Positions 9,946-17,941 of a stretch of DNA of 64,000 nt are shown here, piece after piece. The DNA lies in the NCBI RefSeq assembly GCF_009547075.1, contig NZ_WIPH01000003.1:124001-188000 (forward strand), given 5' to 3'. Every line of letters begins with the position of its first letter. The stretch's first letter is position 1. The notes beneath the pieces were generated by a model that worked only from the letters and a program-made list of their open reading frames with translations, was not told the DNA's origin and searched no databases. This DNA comes from Gluconobacter aidae. GTDB taxonomy: Bacteria; Pseudomonadota; Alphaproteobacteria; Acetobacterales; Acetobacteraceae. The translations under genes and the position numbers were made by a program.

Positions 9946-9977
9946 AGAAAAATGCCCCCTCCCTTTCGGGAGAGGGC
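9946..9977 (-). terminator. Intrinsic terminator after levansucrase
   Basis: On the minus strand a ten-pair stem (GCCCTCTCCC with GGGAGGGGGC, one G-U pair) closed by a GAAA tetraloop is followed by ATTTTTC. It starts about ten bases after the levansucrase stop. Confidence 0.85.
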
Positions 9978-9986
9978 AAATTGGCT

Positions 9987-11297
9987 TCAGGAACGCTTGT
10001 CCCAGGCCGAAGAAGTCGGCCACACGCCCTGGGCGTAGACCTGACCATAAGCATGGACTTCCGTCAGGAAGGTGCGCTCACCGTCGAGAACGATCTTCAC
10101 CGTCGGCGCCAGCGTGCCGCCGATGCGATAGGTCGTCGGGTCCTGCGGATCAGCCGAGCCGGGTTGCGGCAGGGTGTCGATGAAGGACTGCACGTAACCG
10201 GCGGGATCAACGAAGTGCGAATAGGTCTCATACGGCGCCGAAGACGGATTTCCAAGCACGAGGCCGGAGCCGTTCAGCGGAGCATACGGGCCGAAAATGC
10301 CGTTGCGCGACACGAAGCCATACACGCCATCCGGACCCGTGCTGTTGCCGGTAAAGGTGGAGTGATGGGAGATCGTGAACAGATAGGTCAGACCGTCCTG
10401 GAACACGACATGGGGGCGTTCCGTCTGGTCATTGACGCCGAGCGCGGTGACAAGCGCCGGCAGCATTTCCCACTGTGAGAAATCACCCTTGGTGGAGTCG
10501 GATTTCAGACGCGCAATACCGATGGCGGCCGCACCATACTGCGCACCGGCCGGAACGGTCGTGGCCGGCGGCACGAGGCCCATCTCGTCGGAGCCAATGG
10601 TGAAATCACCACGCATACCCGGAACATTGCCTTCGAACAGGGCGTAGATCTGGTTGTCGTCCGGGTTACGGAAAATGTGCGGATCGCGGAAGTCCCAGTA
10701 CTGGTCCTCAACGATGTTGGCGTAGTTCACGCCGTCCGCCTGGAACATGTCCGTGCAGACATCGAAGCCCTCGAACCACACGCCGTTGGCATCCGCGAGA
10801 ATACGGCCCGTCGTGTAGGACGGAACGGACTCGGACGGGGTGTCATTGACGGAGGTGTAGAACAGATCGACCGTGCTGCCGCTGTTCTCGCGCATGACTG
10901 CGCAGCCGGACCATTCCCAGCTGCGGGAGTTGGCGCCTTCCTTGATGACACGACCGCCGAACTTCCAGTCCGCGCCATTGCCGGTGCGGCTGTAGTAGTA
11001 GCCGATATAGGAATAGTTGTTGCGGCTGTGCCAGCCCTCAACCGTATCGCCCGTTGCAGAGCGGTCGGCCACGAGGGCGAACATGACGTACCAGCCCTTG
11101 AAGGTCACGGTCTTGCCGTGGATGTCGCGCAGCAGCCAGGTATCCCACTGCCACACATCGGAATCGATGACCGGGAAAGCATAGTCGATGACCGGCATGG
11201 TCGTCGTCGGATCATCGGTATGAATCTTCATTGCGTCAGCGATCGTCCAGCGCGAACTTGCCCGGGTTGCGCTCTGCTTGCTGGAAACAGCGTTCAT
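9987..11297 (-). CDS. Levansucrase (GH68)
   Basis: This 436-residue glycoside hydrolase family 68 enzyme splits sucrose and builds fructan (levan). All three catalytic elements are present: nucleophile Asp52 in WQWDTW, transition-state stabiliser Asp205 in FRDPHIF, and general acid/base Glu293 in DQTERPH. The start at 11297 gives MNAVSSKQSATRASS, with no Sec signal peptide; this is the pattern of Gram-negative levansucrases of the Zymomonas/Erwinia kind rather than the signal-bearing type. No levanase or exporter gene is adjacent. The enzyme could alternatively be an inulosucrase; the family is certain but product linkage is not. Confidence 0.93.
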   Translation of the reverse strand: MNAVSSKQSATRASSRWTIADAMKIHTDDPTTTMPVIDYAFPVIDSDVWQWDTWLLRDIHGKTVTFKGWYVMFALVADRSATGDTVEGWHSRNNYSYIGYYYSRTGNGADWKFGGRVIKEGANSRSWEWSGCAVMRENSGSTVDLFYTSVNDTPSESVPSYTTGRILADANGVWFEGFDVCTDMFQADGVNYANIVEDQYWDFRDPHIFRNPDDNQIYALFEGNVPGMRGDFTIGSDEMGLVPPATTVPAGAQYGAAAIGIARLKSDSTKGDFSQWEMLPALVTALGVNDQTERPHVVFQDGLTYLFTISHHSTFTGNSTGPDGVYGFVSRNGIFGPYAPLNGSGLVLGNPSSAPYETYSHFVDPAGYVQSFIDTLPQPGSADPQDPTTYRIGGTLAPTVKIVLDGERTFLTEVHAYGQVYAQGVWPTSSAWDKRS

Positions 11298-11628
11298 GAT
11301 TTTTCCCGTAAATGAAATTTGGAAAGAGTCAGACGATCTCCAGTAACCGGAAGAACATCGGCTACTGGAGATCGAACAGAAGAGACGGTCGAAATCCTGC
11401 CCTGAGCCGCAATATTTATGCAGGAAAACGTGTCTTGCTTCTGACGTACGCAACAAAAAAAAAGCCGCTCCCCAAGGGATTGGCCTTTATGGAAATCATT
11501 CTGTGAAATTGCGTTCTGAACCGGTTTTTTTTGACTATGTTTTATGGCTCAGTGCCACAGTTATAGGAAAAAGATGCGCGCAATGCAAGCTAAATAAAAT
11601 CCGCCGGTCTTTCCGGCCCCAGGATCAC
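11298..11628. other. AT-rich intergenic region upstream of levansucrase
   Basis: About 330 bases, much richer in A and T than the neighbouring genes, separate levansucrase from the hemH terminator. On the minus strand a TATAAC hexamer at about 11562-11567 is 17 bases downstream of TTGCAT, a possible promoter that would give a long 5' leader. No gene is seen. Confidence 0.35.
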
Positions 11629-11657
11629 AAAAAAAACCCACCCGGTAGCGGGTGGGG
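11629..11657 (-). terminator. Intrinsic terminator after hemH
   Basis: On the minus strand the arms CCCACCCG (paired positions 11649-11656) and CGGGTGGG (11637-11644) form a perfect eight-pair stem followed by a run of T. It is placed about 30 bases after the hemH stop. Confidence 0.9.
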
Positions 11658-11686
11658 TTCTGAGAAAAGCTGAGAAGCGGGAAGAC

Positions 11687-12718
11687 TCAGACGCGCTGAA
11701 AGCCTGCCATGGCAGAGCGGGACAGGTCTTCGAGAAGATCGATCGCTCCTTTCGAGTCGTTCAGGCACGGCACGAGGGCAAACTCTTCACCTCCCGCTTC
11801 CATGAATTCCTCCCGAAGTTCGTTTCCGATCTCATCCAGCGTCTCGAGACAATCCACCATGAAGCCAGGCATGATGACGGCAATCTTCGTGGTTCCCTGG
11901 GCCGGCAGGGCTTTGACGAAGGGCGCCGTATAAGGCTGGACCCATTCCAGCGGTCCAAAACGGGACTGGAACGTCAGGGGCATCTGCTCTTCGCTCAGCC
12001 CCAGCGCCTGACGCAGAGCCGAAATCGTGCGTTCGCACTCATCGCGATAAGTGTCGCCCTTTTCGATACAGATCTTGGGAAGACCATGAAACGACGCCAC
12101 GATCTGCTGCGGCTTGAAGCTCAGACCCGCAAGCGTATCCTGCACGGACGTCTCGAGAGCGCGTATGAAAGCAGGACGATCCGGAAAGGACGGAACCGTC
12201 AAAACGGCGGGCTGACGGCGAAGACGCATGAGTGCGCGAAAAAGCTGATCGTTCGCCGTTGCGGTCGTTGTCGCGGAATACTGTGGATAGAGGGGGATAC
12301 TGATAATCCGGTCACAGCCCTGATCCATCAGACTTTCAAGAGCTTTTGTGACGGATGGGCGGCCATAGCGCATGCCCCATTCCACCGGGACACCTTCGGC
12401 TTTGAGCCGTTCAGCAAGACCTTCGGCCTGTCTGCGCGTATAAACCCGCAGCGGGGAAGCATTTTCTTCCCTGTGCCAGATCCTCGCGTAATTTGCGCCG
12501 CTGGCAAAGGGACGTTTTGTCAGGATGATGCCCTGCAGAATGGGCTGCCAGATCAGGGGGGGACTCTCGATGACGCGACGGTCAGAGAGAAATTCGCTCA
12601 GATATCGCCTTACCGAAAAATAGCCTGTGTCATCAGGCGTTCCGAGATTGATAAGGAGAATACCGGTCCGGCCTTCTGGCGGAGGAGCGATACGGGGTGT
12701 TTTGTGAAGAAATGCCAT
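11687..12718 (-). CDS. hemH: Ferrochelatase
   Basis: This 343-residue enzyme inserts Fe(2+) into protoporphyrin IX, the last step of protoheme synthesis. Key stretches are ILLINLGTPDDTGYFSVRRYLSEFLSDRRVI at the N terminus, PLYPQYSATTTATA, the active-site VASFHGLPKICIEKGD with the metal-handling His, TFQSRFGPLEWVQPYT, and PGFMVDCLETLDEIG. The ATG at 12718 is preceded by AGAGGG at good spacing, so I prefer it over an in-frame codon at 12745. A small membrane protein gene lies upstream on the same strand. Confidence 0.96.
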   Translation of the reverse strand: MAFLHKTPRIAPPPEGRTGILLINLGTPDDTGYFSVRRYLSEFLSDRRVIESPPLIWQPILQGIILTKRPFASGANYARIWHREENASPLRVYTRRQAEGLAERLKAEGVPVEWGMRYGRPSVTKALESLMDQGCDRIISIPLYPQYSATTTATANDQLFRALMRLRRQPAVLTVPSFPDRPAFIRALETSVQDTLAGLSFKPQQIVASFHGLPKICIEKGDTYRDECERTISALRQALGLSEEQMPLTFQSRFGPLEWVQPYTAPFVKALPAQGTTKIAVIMPGFMVDCLETLDEIGNELREEFMEAGGEEFALVPCLNDSKGAIDLLEDLSRSAMAGFQRV

Positions 12719-12796
12719 AGTGCCCTCTACTGTGGAACCGGGCACCGACTTAGGAAAGAGGGAAAGCGTCCGGAGATACGCGCCCCTTGCGGGACG

Positions 12797-12928
12797 CTAT
12801 CGTCGATGCCTTACCTTCGCATAGGAAACATCCGGTTTCCGGGTCCCTTGCAGCAAAGTATAGGCAAACACCGCAACAGCGACGGTCATGGGACCAACAT
12901 ACGGCAGAAGAGTATTCGTCAGAGCCAT
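12797..12928 (-). CDS. 43-residue putative membrane protein
   Basis: A short frame from ATG at 12928 to TAG at 12797 encodes 43 residues beginning MALTNTLLPYVGPMTVAVAV. A near-perfect ribosome binding site, AAAGGAGG, lies six bases before the ATG. Residues about 8-26 form one hydrophobic segment, followed by a basic tail (KVRHRR). I do not recognise a family. It is on the same strand as hemH, 78 bases upstream of it, and could share its transcript. Confidence 0.55.
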   Translation of the reverse strand: MALTNTLLPYVGPMTVAVAVFAYTLLQGTRKPDVSYAKVRHRR

Positions 12929-13177
12929 ACTTGCCTCCTTTGAGCCTTTGGAAAAGATTTTCTGGTAGGCTCGATTCAGAGATTGAGCACATCCTCCCCG
13001 CGTTTCAACAAAAAAAATCAGAATTCTTCAAAAAACATTCAAAGAAATGAAATATCCAAATTCTTTCAAAGGGTTATAAGAATACGACTCTGCATGATCT
13101 TGTCGTCTAAAGGCAACCATCCCATCTCGAAGCTGTTACAGACACACCATCTGATTTTGAAACAAGGTTTTCCAGAC

Positions 13178-13600
13178 ATGGCTACACAGGATCCCGTTAT
13201 TTACGTTGTTGCTGACGGCGAAAAAGCCCGCTTCCTGCGCCTCGAAGGGGCACAGCTGCGCACCATTGCAAGCTTCGACCTGCACAAGGGCTCCAATGCG
13301 GAAACGGATGTCGGCTCCATCAAGGCGCCCCGTGAAAATCCGCATGAGCAGCTCAAGGAGCACTTCACACGCGATCTGGCCGCCCACATCAACAAGGCCG
13401 CACAGAACAGCGATGTCGAGGGCATCCTGCTTGTCGCTCCTGCTCAGGCTTCGCACGAAATCCGCGAGCATCTCGACAAGCCGACAAGCAAGAAACTTTT
13501 CAAGACGCTGGTCAAGGACCTCGTCAACACGCCGGACCATGACCTTCTGAAGCATCTCGACCGCCCCGAAACCGGCTGGCCCGAACTCGCTTCCGTCTGA
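13178..13600 (+). CDS. Host attachment family protein
   Basis: This 140-residue protein begins MATQDPVIYVVADGEKARFL and has the conserved features of the host-attachment (AtsE-like) family: an N-terminal beta strand with ADGEKARFL, a central ENPHEQLKEHFTRDLAAHIN stretch, GILLVAPAQASHEIREHL, and a C-terminal LVKDLVNTPDHDLLKHL. The family name comes from plant-associated bacteria, but many members occur in non-pathogens and the molecular role is not established. It is probably cytoplasmic, as no signal peptide is visible. It stands alone, convergent with murQ. Confidence 0.85.
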   Translation: MATQDPVIYVVADGEKARFLRLEGAQLRTIASFDLHKGSNAETDVGSIKAPRENPHEQLKEHFTRDLAAHINKAAQNSDVEGILLVAPAQASHEIREHLDKPTSKKLFKTLVKDLVNTPDHDLLKHLDRPETGWPELASV

Positions 13601-13613
13601 TTCCGCCCAGACC

Positions 13614-13689
13614 TGCGGGAGGGCTTTCAACAGCCTTCCCGCAACGCAGGGCTGCTTCGATCGTTTTCGATCAGAACAATGGCAGCCCT
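13614..13689. repeat. Two adjacent inverted repeats between convergent genes
   Basis: Between the host-attachment gene and murQ there is a 12-pair hairpin (arms 13614-13625 and 13632-13643, one G-U pair), then a second inverted repeat with arms AGGGCTGC (13648-13655) and GCAGCCCT (13682-13689) that encloses an inner GATCG/CGATC pair. Neither is followed by a T run. They may act as a two-way transcription barrier or as a cruciform. Confidence 0.6.
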
Positions 13690-13696
13690 GAAGACT

Positions 13697-14587
13697 TCAG
13701 ATCCGTATGGCAAGCGCCAGATGCAGATCGTCCTGACAACGCTTCAAAAGCGGCTCAATCTCCGGCAGAGCAACCCCGTGCCTGAGCAGAACAGCGCGTT
13801 TCGTATTCCCCTGCGCCATTTTCAGGGCTTCACGCGCCTCTTCGGCCGTTCCGCCGGCCAGTTCCATGACCATTCGTTCCGCCCGGGCCTGAAGCTTGTC
13901 GTTGCTGATGCGCATATCCACCATGCGACCACGATAGACGTGCCCCAGCCGCGTCATCAGCGCCGTGGAAAACAGGTTCAGCGTGACTTTCTGTGCAGTC
14001 CCGGCGGCCATGCGCGTTGACCCGGCCAGAACCTCGGCACCCGTCGGGATGCAGATGCCGAACTCCGCTTCCTGTAGCAGACGCGATTCCGGATTGCCGC
14101 TGACACCGATCGTCAGCGCCCCTATTTCCCGTCCGACCTGCACGATGGCGCAGGTATAGGGCGTGTTACCGCTCGCCGCGACGCCGATCACCACGTCATG
14201 TTCATTGGGATGGTGCTCCATGAGATCAAGCCGCGCCTGATCTTCCCGGTCTTCCGCTCCCTCGGCGGCCTGGGTCGTCGCCCCGGCCCCGCCAGCCAGC
14301 AGTAGAACGAGTTTCTCCGGAGCCAGCCCAAAGGTCGGCGTCAGTTCAACACCGTCCTGCAATCCGATGCGCCCGGACGTCCCCGCCCCCGCATAGACCA
14401 GCCGTCCACCAGCCTGAAGCCGGGGAACAGCGGCCTCGACGGCCCGCTCGATGGACGGCAATGCCTCCCCGACACGGTCCAGAGCCGCCTTCTGGGACGT
14501 CAGAAGCCGGTCCAACAGAGCATCGAGCGACAGGCGCTCGATATCCTCATTGGCCGCAAGAACCGTTTCCGTGCGCGAGGCCGTCAT
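13697..14587 (-). CDS. murQ: N-acetylmuramic acid 6-phosphate etherase
   Basis: This 296-residue SIS-domain protein cleaves the lactyl ether of MurNAc-6-phosphate, giving GlcNAc-6-phosphate and lactate in cell wall recycling. Motifs seen are GRLVYAGAGTSGRIG, the DGVELTPTFG segment, GAEDREDQA, VVIGVAASGNTPYT and EVLAGSTRMAAGTAQK, with the C-terminal UBA-like tail. The length matches the family. The ATG overlaps the asd stop by four bases, implying translational coupling even though the two pathways share only peptidoglycan supply. Confidence 0.95.
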   Translation of the reverse strand: MTASRTETVLAANEDIERLSLDALLDRLLTSQKAALDRVGEALPSIERAVEAAVPRLQAGGRLVYAGAGTSGRIGLQDGVELTPTFGLAPEKLVLLLAGGAGATTQAAEGAEDREDQARLDLMEHHPNEHDVVIGVAASGNTPYTCAIVQVGREIGALTIGVSGNPESRLLQEAEFGICIPTGAEVLAGSTRMAAGTAQKVTLNLFSTALMTRLGHVYRGRMVDMRISNDKLQARAERMVMELAGGTAEEAREALKMAQGNTKRAVLLRHGVALPEIEPLLKRCQDDLHLALAIRI

Positions 14588-15651
14588 TCGACCCCGTCTT
14601 CATCCGGGATTTCATTGCGGCGGAAAAGCTGCCCGTCCTTCAGAAGTCCCTGCTCGACGATGCTTTCCGCAATCTGGACCGCATTGAGAGCCGCGCCCTT
14701 GCGAAGATTGTCGGACACGCACCACAGCGCCAGACCGTTCTCGACCGACGGATCAATCCGCAGACGGGAGACATACGTCGCATCCTCGCCCACACATTCA
14801 ATCGGGGTGACGTAGCCACCATCCTCGCGCTCATCGCGCAGGATCACGCCCGACGCCTTGCGCAACGCCTCGCGGGCCTTCTTCAGATCAACCGGCTTCT
14901 CGCACTCGATGCTGATGGCCTCGGAGTGACCGATAAACACCGGCACGCGCACGCAGGTCGCCAGAACCTTGATGTCCGGGTCCATGATCTTGCGGGTTTC
15001 GACGGCCATCTTCCATTCTTCCTTGGTCGCACCGTCGTCCATGAAACGGTCGATATGGGGAATGACGTTGAAGGCAATCTGCTTGGTGAACTGAGCGACC
15101 GTCGGCGGATCGTTGACGAAGGTGCCCTTGGTCTGGGCGAACAGCTCGTCCATTCCGTCCTTGCCCGCGCCTGACACGGCCTGATAGGTCGAAACCACGA
15201 TCCTCTTGATGCGGAACAGGTCATGCAGCGGCTTAAGCGCCACGAGCATCTGCGCGGTCGAGCAGTTCGGATTGGCGATGATGCCCCGGCTGGCCTTGCC
15301 AATGGCGGCTGCATTCACTTCCGGCACGATCAGCGGGATTCCCGGCTCCATACGGAAATGGGACGTGTTGTCGATCACGACGCATCCGGCAGCCGCAGCC
15401 TTGGGCGCATAAACGGCCGAAATCGCTCCACCCGGGGAGAACAGCGCGATATCCCAGCCCTTGAAATCGAACGTCTCAAGGTTCTGAACCTTCAGGACCG
15501 TCTTGTCCCCGAAGGAAATCTCGCGTCCCGCCGAACGCGGGGAGGCCAGCGCCACAACCTCATCGACCGGAAACTCCCGCTCCGCCAGAATTCGCAGCAG
15601 TTCACGCCCCACCGCACCCGTGGCGCCAACAACCGCAACCCGATAACCCAT
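14584..15651 (-). CDS. asd: Aspartate-semialdehyde dehydrogenase
   Basis: This 355-residue enzyme reduces aspartyl phosphate to aspartate semialdehyde for lysine, diaminopimelate, threonine and methionine synthesis. It shows the N-terminal NADP-binding GATGAVGRELL, SPRSAG, FSPGG, the catalytic cysteine in NPNCSTAQM, and STYQAVSGAGKDGMDEL. The length is normal. The downstream murQ overlaps its stop codon by four bases. It follows a 2OG-Fe(II) oxygenase gene on the same strand by 23 bases. Confidence 0.96.
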   Translation of the reverse strand: MGYRVAVVGATGAVGRELLRILAEREFPVDEVVALASPRSAGREISFGDKTVLKVQNLETFDFKGWDIALFSPGGAISAVYAPKAAAAGCVVIDNTSHFRMEPGIPLIVPEVNAAAIGKASRGIIANPNCSTAQMLVALKPLHDLFRIKRIVVSTYQAVSGAGKDGMDELFAQTKGTFVNDPPTVAQFTKQIAFNVIPHIDRFMDDGATKEEWKMAVETRKIMDPDIKVLATCVRVPVFIGHSEAISIECEKPVDLKKAREALRKASGVILRDEREDGGYVTPIECVGEDATYVSRLRIDPSVENGLALWCVSDNLRKGAALNAVQIAESIVEQGLLKDGQLFRRNEIPDEDGVE

Positions 15652-15674
15652 GATCTTTTCCCGTTCCCTGAAAA

Positions 15675-16313
15675 TCAGCCCGAAAAGGGCAGACGCTTTA
15701 CCAGCGCCGACAGACGGTGCCGCCGCAGTTCGTAGCGGGCCTTGCGCCCCGTCGCCATATAGTTGAGCTGGATCGCATAGCGCGTTCCGACAAACTGCCG
15801 GTGTCCGTGCCAGGTGGCCGGACCGTTCGGAAACACCAGAAGCGTTCCTTCCGCGGGCGTCACCTCGACGTCGAAATCCTCGACGTCATCCGGCCCGTTC
15901 AGCAGCCGCAGACAGCCATCGCGCGAGGCCCAGTCTTCCCCGCGCGGATTGAGATACAGCAGGATCGTGACCAGCTTGGCTTCCGAATCCCGATGGATCC
16001 GCCCGTCCTTTTCCCGCGTGCGCCCGCGCACCGTCAGCATGGTCGGCGCATCCGTCAGATCCAGCCCGAATTTCTCCGCCACCAACGCCTTGAGCTTCGG
16101 CCCCTGCAACTCCGCAATCATGCCCGCAACACGCGGCGTCAGCTTCAGGGCTTCCGGCGGAAAGGAGCCACCGGATTTCATTTCCGGCAGATCGGAGACA
16201 ACCGCCTTCAGATCATCGTTGCCAATGAAATGCGGCACCACCAGATGCGGAAACGGTTTTTCCGCAACGGGTGCGCTCTCGAACGCATCATAATCAAGAG
16301 AAATCCTGCTCAT
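15675..16313 (-). CDS. 2OG-Fe(II) oxygenase family protein
   Basis: This 212-residue protein resembles prolyl 4-hydroxylase/SM-20-type dioxygenases. Metal ligands are visible as HRDS (His and Asp of the HxD motif) in RIHRDSEAKLVTILLYLN, and a distal His in GPATWHGHRQFVGTRYAIQLNYM, with an Arg expected to hold the 2-oxoglutarate carboxylate. The double-stranded beta-helix core spans roughly residues 95-190. The substrate is unknown. The ATG at 16313 gives a standard soluble N terminus. It lies directly upstream of asd-murQ on the same strand. Confidence 0.82.
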   Translation of the reverse strand: MSRISLDYDAFESAPVAEKPFPHLVVPHFIGNDDLKAVVSDLPEMKSGGSFPPEALKLTPRVAGMIAELQGPKLKALVAEKFGLDLTDAPTMLTVRGRTREKDGRIHRDSEAKLVTILLYLNPRGEDWASRDGCLRLLNGPDDVEDFDVEVTPAEGTLLVFPNGPATWHGHRQFVGTRYAIQLNYMATGRKARYELRRHRLSALVKRLPFSG

Positions 16314-16393
16314 GGCGCGGAAGGCTAGACGCGGCCCACGCCGGCGACAAGGCCTATTCCACGCATGTGAGACCTGCCTTCTGCGAAAGAATA

Positions 16394-16729
16394 TTACCCC
16401 CGCAGCGGCTTATGCGTCCTGACTATCCGGCTCGTCGCCAGATAACGGACATATCCTGCTCCCAGACGGTTCGCACCCCCCGTGCAGACATGAGGCCCTG
16501 GAAAAAGCGGCAGCTTTCCGCTCCAGGCCGTATGGAGAAGACGCGGGTCAGTCCGACATTCCAGCAGCCGGCGATCCACGCCCGACTGCCCGACATCATC
16601 CGTCAGAACCGTATGAACAGACATCTCACCCTGGCGCAGGCTCTCCGCTGCGGCCGGAAGGGCGGCCAGAGGACCCGTCAGGACAAGCAGATTTCCTATC
16701 ATCGTCGCCAGAAACAGCAGAGCACGCAT
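16394..16729 (-). CDS. Small secreted protein of unknown function
   Basis: A 111-residue protein starts at ATG 16729, with GGGAG eight bases upstream. The first 28 residues form a convincing signal peptide (MRALLFLATM, hydrophobic core, then LAALPAAAES). The mature part has two cysteines, in LLECRTD and HVCTGG, that could form a disulfide. An alternative ATG at 16744 adds five residues but has a poorer ribosome binding site. I do not recognise a family. It faces the divergent hydrolase gene at 16901. Confidence 0.55.
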   Translation of the reverse strand: MRALLFLATMIGNLLVLTGPLAALPAAAESLRQGEMSVHTVLTDDVGQSGVDRRLLECRTDPRLLHTAWSGKLPLFPGPHVCTGGANRLGAGYVRYLATSRIVRTHKPLRG

Positions 16730-16900
16730 CTGCGGAACTCCCATCTCGACAAAGGCCGGCTCATGACCGGTCACTGCACATGACGCGTCCGGAGGCTGAA
16801 AAGTTGCGGCAGCTTTGTGGCGGAGCGAACAGATTTTCGCCTTTATACAGTCTGACCACTGACTCCAGACTGAATTCCCCCTGCCAAGGCCTATCCTGCG

Positions 16901-17863
16901 ATGACGACCCGTCCCCTCGTACTCCCCGAACTCCTCCCGCTCCTTGAAGAGATCCCCACTGTCGATCTGTCGGCGGACTCCCTGCCCGGGTTTCGCGCCG
17001 GACTCGAACAGGCGGCCGGGCAGTCCTTTCTTCAAGCCGAGGACTATCCCGTCACGCTCGAACGGCTGAGCATTCCGGAGTCGGACCACACCCCCGCCAT
17101 CCGCCTTTTTACGGTCCGCCCCCGCAAAGAGTCTGCGGCTGCGCGACCGGTTCTCCTTCATCTGCATGGTGGTGGCTATTTCGCGGGCCAGCCCGAACTG
17201 ACCGCAACCCAGCTCTGCCAGTTCGCACAGGAACTGGACTGCGTGGTCATCTCCCCGGATTACCGCCTGACCCCGGAACACCCTTTCCCGGCGGCGCTCG
17301 AAGACGCCTACGCCACTCTGTGCTGGATCACGCGTAACGCCGACACTCTCGGCATTGATCCCGCCCGCATCGGCCTGACGGGCGAAAGTGCGGGGGGCGG
17401 CCTTGCAGCCGGGCTTGCCCTTCTGAACCGGGACCGTGAGGGGCCTGAAATCCTGTTCCAGAATCTGGTCTATCCCGTGCTCGACGACCATACGGTTACG
17501 GGCCAGCCTGATACCTCCCCCGTGGGCGGTGAGTTCCTGTGGACGCGCACCAGCAATACTTTCATGTGGACCGCCCTCCTCAATCCCGTAGCGCCCGGCT
17601 CGGCTGACGTCTCACCCTATGCCGCCCCCGCCCGCGCCACTGACCTGTCCCGCCTGCCCCCGGTCTATCTGTCCGTGGGGGCGCTGGATCTGTTTCTGGA
17701 CGAGGATCTCGCCTATGCGCGACGTCTGATCCATCAGGGTGTCGCCGTGGAACTGGAAATCGTGCCCGGCGCCTGCCATATCTTCGACCAGACAGACACA
17801 CCGGTCGCCAAACGGTCCATCGCCCGCAGGATTGATGCCATGAAGCGCGGGTTCGGTCTCTGA
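16901..17863 (+). CDS. Alpha/beta hydrolase (hormone-sensitive-lipase-like esterase)
   Basis: This 320-residue protein has the HSL-family signature: oxyanion-hole HGGGYF, nucleophile elbow GLTGESAGGG, catalytic Asp in SVGALDLFLDE, and the terminal His in GACHIFDQ. Enzymes of this class hydrolyse short acyl esters and related substrates, so an esterase role is likely but the substrate is unknown. There is no signal peptide, so it is probably cytoplasmic. It ends 78 bases before sucA. Confidence 0.88.
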   Translation: MTTRPLVLPELLPLLEEIPTVDLSADSLPGFRAGLEQAAGQSFLQAEDYPVTLERLSIPESDHTPAIRLFTVRPRKESAAARPVLLHLHGGGYFAGQPELTATQLCQFAQELDCVVISPDYRLTPEHPFPAALEDAYATLCWITRNADTLGIDPARIGLTGESAGGGLAAGLALLNRDREGPEILFQNLVYPVLDDHTVTGQPDTSPVGGEFLWTRTSNTFMWTALLNPVAPGSADVSPYAAPARATDLSRLPPVYLSVGALDLFLDEDLAYARRLIHQGVAVELEIVPGACHIFDQTDTPVAKRSIARRIDAMKRGFGL

Positions 17864-17941
17864 CCGGGCAGATGCTGCCCGGGTGACACAAAACGCGACC
17901 ACAAGACAGGACCCGGGACCGGGGACACAGGAGACGAGTTC

